From JAFAVZ01 sp036009105 (GTDB taxonomy: Bacteria; Acidobacteriota; Thermoanaerobaculia; Gp7-AA8): 28,420 bases of DNA. Both the position numbers and the translations under genes were made by a program. Shown here piece after piece: positions 24,204 through 28,420 of this stretch. Each line of letters starts with the position of its first letter. Positions within the stretch are counted from its first letter, which is position 1. The stretch is taken from positions 1 to 28,420 of the forward strand of contig DASYMJ010000106.1 of the NCBI GenBank assembly GCA_036009105.1. Reading direction: 5' to 3'. The notes under the pieces were generated by a model. That model ran no database searches. It was given only the letters and a program-made list of their open reading frames with translations, and was not told the DNA's origin.

Positions 24204-24238
24204 TCGTTCATCGTTCATCCTTCCTCGTTCATCGTTCC
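24204..24238. repeat. Heptad-period array D (single arm)
   Basis: Five units in exact 7-bp steps: TCGTTCA, TCGTTCA, TCCTTCC, TCGTTCA, TCGTTCC. No matching inverted arm is seen nearby. It lies in the 160-bp gap between the terminator and the S8 protease gene; nothing else is evident there except GGAGGAG at 24268-24274, too far from the start to act as its Shine-Dalgarno. Confidence 0.8.
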
Positions 24239-24304
24239 TTTCGGTCACAATCCTTCCCCAACTGGACGGAGGAGCGCCGCGCACCGTAGCATCCATGAAC
24301 CTTT

Positions 24305-26671
24305 ATGCGCCGTCTCCTCCTCGTCCTCCCCTTCCTTCTTCTGGTCACCACGCTCGCCGCTGACGAGCATCGCATCCTCGACGCGCAGCACGTGCTGAGC
24401 GAGGACGAAAAGGCGGCGCTCGCGGCGCGCGGCTGCGAGGTGCAGCGCGTGCTGGCCAACGGACGCTATCTCGTCCGCCTCGCCGCCGGCAGCGAAGTCG
24501 ACGCGCGCGACCCGCGCGTCCGCTCCCTCGAGCCGCTCACCACCGCGAAGAAGCTCCAGCCGTCGGCTTATCGCGCCGCCGCTTCGGGAAAGACGTACGC
24601 CCGCGTCCGCATCCTCTTTCATGATGACATTCCATTCGATGCCGCGCGCGATGCGATCGCCGCGGCCGGCGGCACGGTGGATGACGTCTTCGCCCGCGGT
24701 TTCGAAGGCGACTTCCGCTCGATCGTCGCCCGCATCCCCTCCATGGCGCTCACCCAGCTGGCCACCGACGAGCGGGTGCTCGTGGTCACCGGCCCGCCGC
24801 TGAAGGCGAGGAGCTACAACGCCGACGAGGCGGCGCTTTCGAAGGTGGACGTGATCCAGGCCGCGCCGTACAACCTGACCGGCAACGGCGTCACGCTCGG
24901 CATCTTCGAGGTGGAAGACGGCCGGGTCGACGATGCGCACGGCGAGTTCCAGGGGCGCGTGACGCAACACGTGACCGGCCTCGGGCCCGGCCAGCACGCG
25001 ACGCACGTCGCCGGCACGATGATCGCCGCCGGCCTCAACCCGCGCGCGAAAGGGATGGCGCCGCAGGCCACGCTCCAGGCGTTCATCGGCGGCGACGCCA
25101 ATGATCAGTATCTCGTCACGCGCCGCACGCTGAGCAACTTCAACATCGCGGCGGAGAACAACTCCTGGGGCTACGTTCTCGGCTGGTGCGAGCCGTCGCG
25201 CTGCAGCGACGGCTGGGTGTGGGCCGGCTTCGATGAGCTGAACGGCGGGTACGACGCGTTCTACAGCGCCACGATCGACAAGACCGCGCGCACGAACGGC
25301 GCGCTCTCGGTCTGGTCCTCCGGCAATGAGGCGGACATCACCGGCCCGAATAGCGCGCCGTTCCAGCACAAGCACCTCGACGACAACGCGGAAGTGATCG
25401 AGAACGAGCTGTTCTGCTACTCGCAGAACGGCACCGGCACCGATTGCCCCTCCCCCCTTTGCACCGCGACGCCCGGCCACTGCGAGATCACCCGCCATCC
25501 GACCCACGTGCCGTACGGTTCCGTCGGCGTGACCGCATCGGTGAAGAACGTGCTCTCCGTCGGCGCGACGAACGACGACCGCTCCATCGCCGGCTACAGC
25601 TCCCGCGGCCCCACCCGCGACGGCCGCGTGAAGCCGGAGCTCGTCGCGAACGGCGCCTCGGTCTTCTCCACGTTCCCCTCCGGCCTCTACGGCAACCTGG
25701 ACGGCACTTCGATGTCCTCGCCGGTCGTCACCGGCACCGCGGCGCTGCTCGTGGAGCAGTGGAAGAAGACGAACGGCTCGGCGCCCCTGCCGGTCGTGCT
25801 CCGCGCCGCGATCCTCGGCGGCGCCGACGACCTCGGCATCGCCGGCCCCGACTACACCTACGGCTTCGGCTTCCTCAACGCGAAAGCCTCCGCGGACCTC
25901 ATCATCGATGACCGTATCCGGCTCGGCGGCCTGACCCAGGGCGCAACGTACGAGACCGACGTCACCGTGTCGTCCCCGCGGCTGCTGCGCATCCTCGCCA
26001 CCTGGATCGATCCGGAGGTCCTCCTCTTCGGCGACGAGCTGGCGGACAAAACGCTGGTGAACGATCTGGACCTGAAGGTGATCACCCCCGCCGGCCAGAC
26101 GGTGCTGCCGTACGTGCTCAACCCGAACAGCATCCAGTCCGCCGCCACGCGCGGCATCAACACCGTCGATAACACCGAGGAGGTGGAGATCGCGAATGCT
26201 CCGGCCGGCGTGTATCACGTCGTGCTGACCGCCACCCGCATCTCCGTCAATTCGCCGCAGCAGTTCGCGCTCTCCTCGAGTGCGGCCATCGGCAACGTCA
26301 AGCCGCCCTGCGTGGACGTGACGGAGCCGAACAACTCCGAGGATCAGGCGTATGGGTTCCTCGCCCTCGGCGTGCCGGTCGGCGCGCGGATCTGCGATCA
26401 GTCGGATCTCGACTTCTTCAAGATCCGCGCTGAGAAGGCGGGTGTCGTCTCCGTAACGATCACAACCACCGACACGCCGCTGCGCGTGACGATGAACGGA
26501 CAGACCGCGACGATCGCCGCCGGCAGCACCGGCTTCGTCTCCACGATCGTCGGGGCGGCCGCGCAGCTGATCGTGAAGGTGGAGGCGACCGCCGCGCCGG
26601 GCGCGGACGGCGGCTACACGCTGACCTCGACCTTCCCCACCGACACGCCGAAGCGGCGCCGGGCGCGGTGA
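24305..26671 (+). CDS. Secreted S8 (subtilisin-like) serine protease with C-terminal PPC domain
   Basis: A 788-residue exported protease. A signal peptide (RRLLLVLPFLLLVTTLAA) is followed by an inhibitor-like propeptide region (about 20-165). The S8 catalytic domain (about 175-545) has His in GQHATHVAGTM (H231), oxyanion Asn in WSSGNEAD (N341) and nucleophile in DGTSMSSPVVTGTAALL (S469). The Asp motif is unusual: FEVEDGRVDD (E202, D205) stands where DTG or D.G is expected. A beta-sandwich domain follows, then a pre-peptidase C-terminal (PPC) domain (about 670-780: TEPNNSEDQAYGF, DLDFFKI, GGYTLTSTF). The end KRRRAR is basic. The start is set by the signal peptide. Role: extracellular protein breakdown, complementing the S46 peptidase. 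If the Asp position is truly changed, activity could be weak. Confidence 0.9.
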   Translation: MRRLLLVLPFLLLVTTLAADEHRILDAQHVLSEDEKAALAARGCEVQRVLANGRYLVRLAAGSEVDARDPRVRSLEPLTTAKKLQPSAYRAAASGKTYARVRILFHDDIPFDAARDAIAAAGGTVDDVFARGFEGDFRSIVARIPSMALTQLATDERVLVVTGPPLKARSYNADEAALSKVDVIQAAPYNLTGNGVTLGIFEVEDGRVDDAHGEFQGRVTQHVTGLGPGQHATHVAGTMIAAGLNPRAKGMAPQATLQAFIGGDANDQYLVTRRTLSNFNIAAENNSWGYVLGWCEPSRCSDGWVWAGFDELNGGYDAFYSATIDKTARTNGALSVWSSGNEADITGPNSAPFQHKHLDDNAEVIENELFCYSQNGTGTDCPSPLCTATPGHCEITRHPTHVPYGSVGVTASVKNVLSVGATNDDRSIAGYSSRGPTRDGRVKPELVANGASVFSTFPSGLYGNLDGTSMSSPVVTGTAALLVEQWKKTNGSAPLPVVLRAAILGGADDLGIAGPDYTYGFGFLNAKASADLIIDDRIRLGGLTQGATYETDVTVSSPRLLRILATWIDPEVLLFGDELADKTLVNDLDLKVITPAGQTVLPYVLNPNSIQSAATRGINTVDNTEEVEIANAPAGVYHVVLTATRISVNSPQQFALSSSAAIGNVKPPCVDVTEPNNSEDQAYGFLALGVPVGARICDQSDLDFFKIRAEKAGVVSVTITTTDTPLRVTMNGQTATIAAGSTGFVSTIVGAAAQLIVKVEATAAPGADGGYTLTSTFPTDTPKRRRAR

Positions 26672-26673
26672 GC

Positions 26674-26744
26674 AATGTAGGGCCGGCTCTCAGCCGGCCC
26701 AGCTGTCCGTTGATATCGGGCCGGCTGAGAGCCGGCCCTACATT
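26674..26744. repeat. GC-rich palindromic repeat, copy 2
   Basis: Two perfect 27-bp inverted arms (26674-26700 and 26718-26744) are separated by 17 nt ending TTGATATC. Each arm begins or ends with AATGTAGGGCCGGCT or its complement and is itself a hairpin (9-bp stem GGGCCGGCT / AGCCGGCCC, loop CTC or GAG). It starts 3 nt after the S8 protease stop and ends beside the promoter of the next gene. It can act as a strong double hairpin between the two transcription units. Confidence 0.88.
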
Positions 26745-26750
26745 TAGAAT
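26745..26750 (+). promoter_or_regulatory. Predicted -10 box (TAGAAT) of the methylglutaconyl-CoA hydratase gene
   Basis: TAGAAT begins one base after the palindromic repeat and lies 8 nt before the ATG at 26759. There is no Shine-Dalgarno, so the mRNA is probably leaderless. The -35 region falls inside the repeat. Confidence 0.45.
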
Positions 26751-26758
26751 GCGCCCGC

Positions 26759-27541
26759 ATGACCTACAAGACCCTTTCGGTCGAGGAAGTCGGAGGCGTC
26801 CTCCACGTCACGCTCGACCGTCCCGAGGTGCACAACGCTTTCAACGATGAATTGATCGGCGAGGCCATCGACCTCTTCACCGGCCTCGCCGCGAACACCA
26901 CGCTGCGCGCCGTCGTCCTGCAGGGGCGCGGCGCGAACTTCTGCGCCGGCGCGGACCTGAACTGGATGTCCCGCATGGTGGCGTACTCGCGCGAGGAGAA
27001 CATCCGCGACTCCGCGAAGCTCGCGAAGATGTACTCCCTCATCGACGAATGCCCGCTGCCGGTCATCGCCCGCGTGCAGGGGGCCGCGATCGGCGGCGGG
27101 GTGGGGCTCGTCGCCGTGTGCGACATCGCCATCGCCGCGCGCGACGCGAAGTTCGGGCTCTCCGAGGTGAAGCTCGGCATCCTGCCGGCGGTCATCTCGC
27201 CCTACGTCATCGCCAAGATCGGCCGCTCGCATGCCCGGGCGCTTTTCCTCACCGGCGAGCGCTTCGACGCCGCCCGCGCCTGCGACATCGGCCTGGTGCA
27301 CCGCGTCGTTGACGACGTCGATGCAGCGGTCAGCGAGACGGTCGCTCTCATCAAGTCGTCCGGCCCGGAGGCGGTGCGCGAGTGCAAGAAGCTGATCGGG
27401 TACGTCTCGACGCACGAGCTGGCCGATGCGATCCCATACACGATCGAAGCGATCGCCGAGCGGCGCACCGCAGTTGAAGGACAAGAAGGCATGGGCGCGT
27501 TTCTGCGCAAGGAGAAGGCGCCGTGGCTGTCCGAAAAGTAG
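26759..27541 (+). CDS. Enoyl-CoA hydratase family, probable methylglutaconyl-CoA hydratase (LiuC-like)
   Basis: A 260-residue crotonase-fold enzyme. The segment ANFCAGADLNWMSRMVAYS is characteristic of methylglutaconyl-CoA hydratases of leucine breakdown. VQGAAIGGGVGLVAVCDIAIAA and LSEVKLGILPAVISPYVIAKIG follow. The first catalytic Glu of ordinary crotonase is replaced (GGGVGLV instead of GGGCELA), as in this subgroup; the second is kept (SEV). Expected reaction: 3-methylglutaconyl-CoA to HMG-CoA. The next gene, a biotin carboxylase, overlaps it by 19 bp and would make the substrate as part of methylcrotonyl-CoA carboxylase. Together they point to a leucine/isovalerate catabolic operon continuing beyond the window. 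Confidence 0.86.
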   Translation: MTYKTLSVEEVGGVLHVTLDRPEVHNAFNDELIGEAIDLFTGLAANTTLRAVVLQGRGANFCAGADLNWMSRMVAYSREENIRDSAKLAKMYSLIDECPLPVIARVQGAAIGGGVGLVAVCDIAIAARDAKFGLSEVKLGILPAVISPYVIAKIGRSHARALFLTGERFDAARACDIGLVHRVVDDVDAAVSETVALIKSSGPEAVRECKKLIGYVSTHELADAIPYTIEAIAERRTAVEGQEGMGAFLRKEKAPWLSEK

Positions 27542-28420
27542 TCGTTCCCAACCGCGGCGAGATCGCCGTGCGCATCGCCCGCGCCTGCCGCGAGGCCGGC
27601 ATCGCCTCGGTGCTCGCGTTCTCCGAGGCGGATGACACGCGTTTCGTGCGCCGCTTCTTCGACGAGACGGTGTCCCTCGGCGCCGGCGACGCGCGCTCGA
27701 CGTATCTCGATGTGGCGCGCGTCATCGACGCCGCGCGCTCGGTCGGCGCCGAGGCGTTGCATCCCGGCTACGGCTTCCTCTCCGAACGGGCCGAGCTCGC
27801 GGCGGCCTGCGAAGAGGCGGGCATCATCTTCATCGGCCCGAAGGCCTCGTCCATCGCGGCGATGGGCTCGAAGGCCGAGTCGCGCCACCTCATGCAGCGC
27901 CTCGGCGTCCCGGTGGTGCCGGGCTACGACGGCGAGGACCAGTCCCTCGCCACGCTGACCGCCGAGGCTTCGGTCATCGGGTTTCCGCTGCTGGTGAAGG
28001 CCTCGGCGGGCGGGGGCGGGAAGGGGATGAAGATCGTCCGCGCGGCCGACGAGCTGCAGCCGGCCATCGAGTCGGCCCAACGCGAGGCGATGAAGGCGTT
28101 CGGCGACGACCGCCTGCTGCTGGAGCGCTACATCGAAGAGCCGCGCCACGTCGAGTTCCAGATCTTCGGCGACGGCCAGGGCAACATCGTCCATCTCTTC
28201 GAGCGCGACTGCTCCATCCAGCGCCGGCATCAGAAGGTGGTGGAGGAGTCGCCCGCGCCTCGCTACTCGGAATCGTTACGCGAGCGCATGGCCGCGGCGG
28301 CGATCGCCGCGGCGCGCGGCGTGGAGTATCGCAGCGCCGGTACGGTGGAGTTCATCGTCACCCCATCCGGCGAGTTCTACTTTCTGGAGATGAACACCCG
28401 CCTGCAGGTCGAGCATCCGG
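27523..28420 (+). CDS. Biotin carboxylase subunit of an acyl-CoA carboxylase (3' end outside window)
   Basis: The first 299 residues of an ATP-grasp biotin carboxylase, probably the alpha subunit of methylcrotonyl-CoA carboxylase given its neighbour, though propionyl- or acetyl-CoA carboxylase is possible. Seen: VVVPNRGEIAVRIARACREAG, HPGYGFLSERAELA, IGPKASSIAAMGSKAESRHLM, the Gly-rich ATP loop KASAGGGGKGMKIV, HVEFQIFGDGQGN, ERDCSIQRRHQKVVEESPAP and EMNTRLQVEHP at the edge. The GTG start (27523) has AAGGAG 8 nt upstream and lies within the hydratase gene (19-bp overlap), indicating translational coupling. The biotinyl domain, if fused, lies outside the window. Confidence 0.92.
   Translation, partial: MAVRKVVVPNRGEIAVRIARACREAGIASVLAFSEADDTRFVRRFFDETVSLGAGDARSTYLDVARVIDAARSVGAEALHPGYGFLSERAELAAACEEAGIIFIGPKASSIAAMGSKAESRHLMQRLGVPVVPGYDGEDQSLATLTAEASVIGFPLLVKASAGGGGKGMKIVRAADELQPAIESAQREAMKAFGDDRLLLERYIEEPRHVEFQIFGDGQGNIVHLFERDCSIQRRHQKVVEESPAPRYSESLRERMAAAAIAAARGVEYRSAGTVEFIVTPSGEFYFLEMNTRLQVEHP

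Noticed and set aside
24245..26218. A 657-residue minus-strand frame opposite the S8 protease
   Set aside because: Antisense shadow of a protease with signal peptide and catalytic motifs; no domain is recognisable.

Overview
This is a dense, high-GC bacterial chromosome segment (about 65-70% GC by eye, coding on both strands, gaps almost all under 150 bp). No phage, IS or plasmid genes are visible. Secreted S46 and S8 peptidases, a DUF11/beta-helix surface protein, abundant acyl-CoA catabolism and high GC suggest Acidobacteriota, perhaps a Thermoanaerobaculia-like lineage. That placement is inference from gene content only; no phylogenetic marker was compared.

Layout. 1-5300: start of a glutaryl-CoA dehydrogenase-type acyl-CoA dehydrogenase (minus); a SAM methyltransferase (minus); a plus-strand cassette of a GT39/ArnT-like membrane transferase, a DPM1/ArnC-like GT2 and a ChbG/HpnK deacetylase; then an SRPBCC/AHSA1 protein facing an ArsR-type repressor. 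5650-8700: an isopropylmalate/tartrate-type dehydrogenase and a secreted DUF11 + beta-helix protein. 8720-10942 (minus): an SPFH-GYF protein overlapping a zinc-ribbon membrane protein. 10998-14522: an S46 dipeptidyl-peptidase, a membrane diguanylate cyclase and a small hypothetical gene. 14597-17760: yebC, then nicotinate phosphoribosyltransferase coupled by a 4-nt overlap to a PRPP-synthetase homologue, so substrate supply and use in NAD salvage are paired. 17699-19568 (minus): a VTT/DedA-like membrane protein and an MFS transporter. 19633-21006: a stand-alone SPFH-like + TIR protein. 21047-24145: 3-hydroxyacyl-CoA dehydrogenase, enoyl-CoA hydratase, a LeuA-family synthase, and tRNA-Leu(CAA) with a terminator. 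24305-28420: a secreted S8 protease, then a methylglutaconyl-CoA hydratase-like gene overlapping a biotin carboxylase that runs off the window, as in leucine degradation.

Structure beyond the genes. Five non-coding or gene-end sites carry arrays with an exact 7-bp period, each built from a different word and usually as two inverted arms. Two sites carry a GC-rich palindromic repeat family, one of which supplies the yebC stop codon. A 10-bp hairpin with a GNRA-type loop covers the Shine-Dalgarno and start of the nicotinate phosphoribosyltransferase gene. Several unlinked genes have a TAnAAT-like box only 6-11 nt before the start codon and no Shine-Dalgarno, suggesting leaderless mRNAs.

The best candidates for undescribed biology are the SPFH-TIR protein, the GT2/deacetylase/GT39 cassette (logic like the Francisella FlmF2-NaxD-FlmK lipid A pathway) and the heptad arrays.
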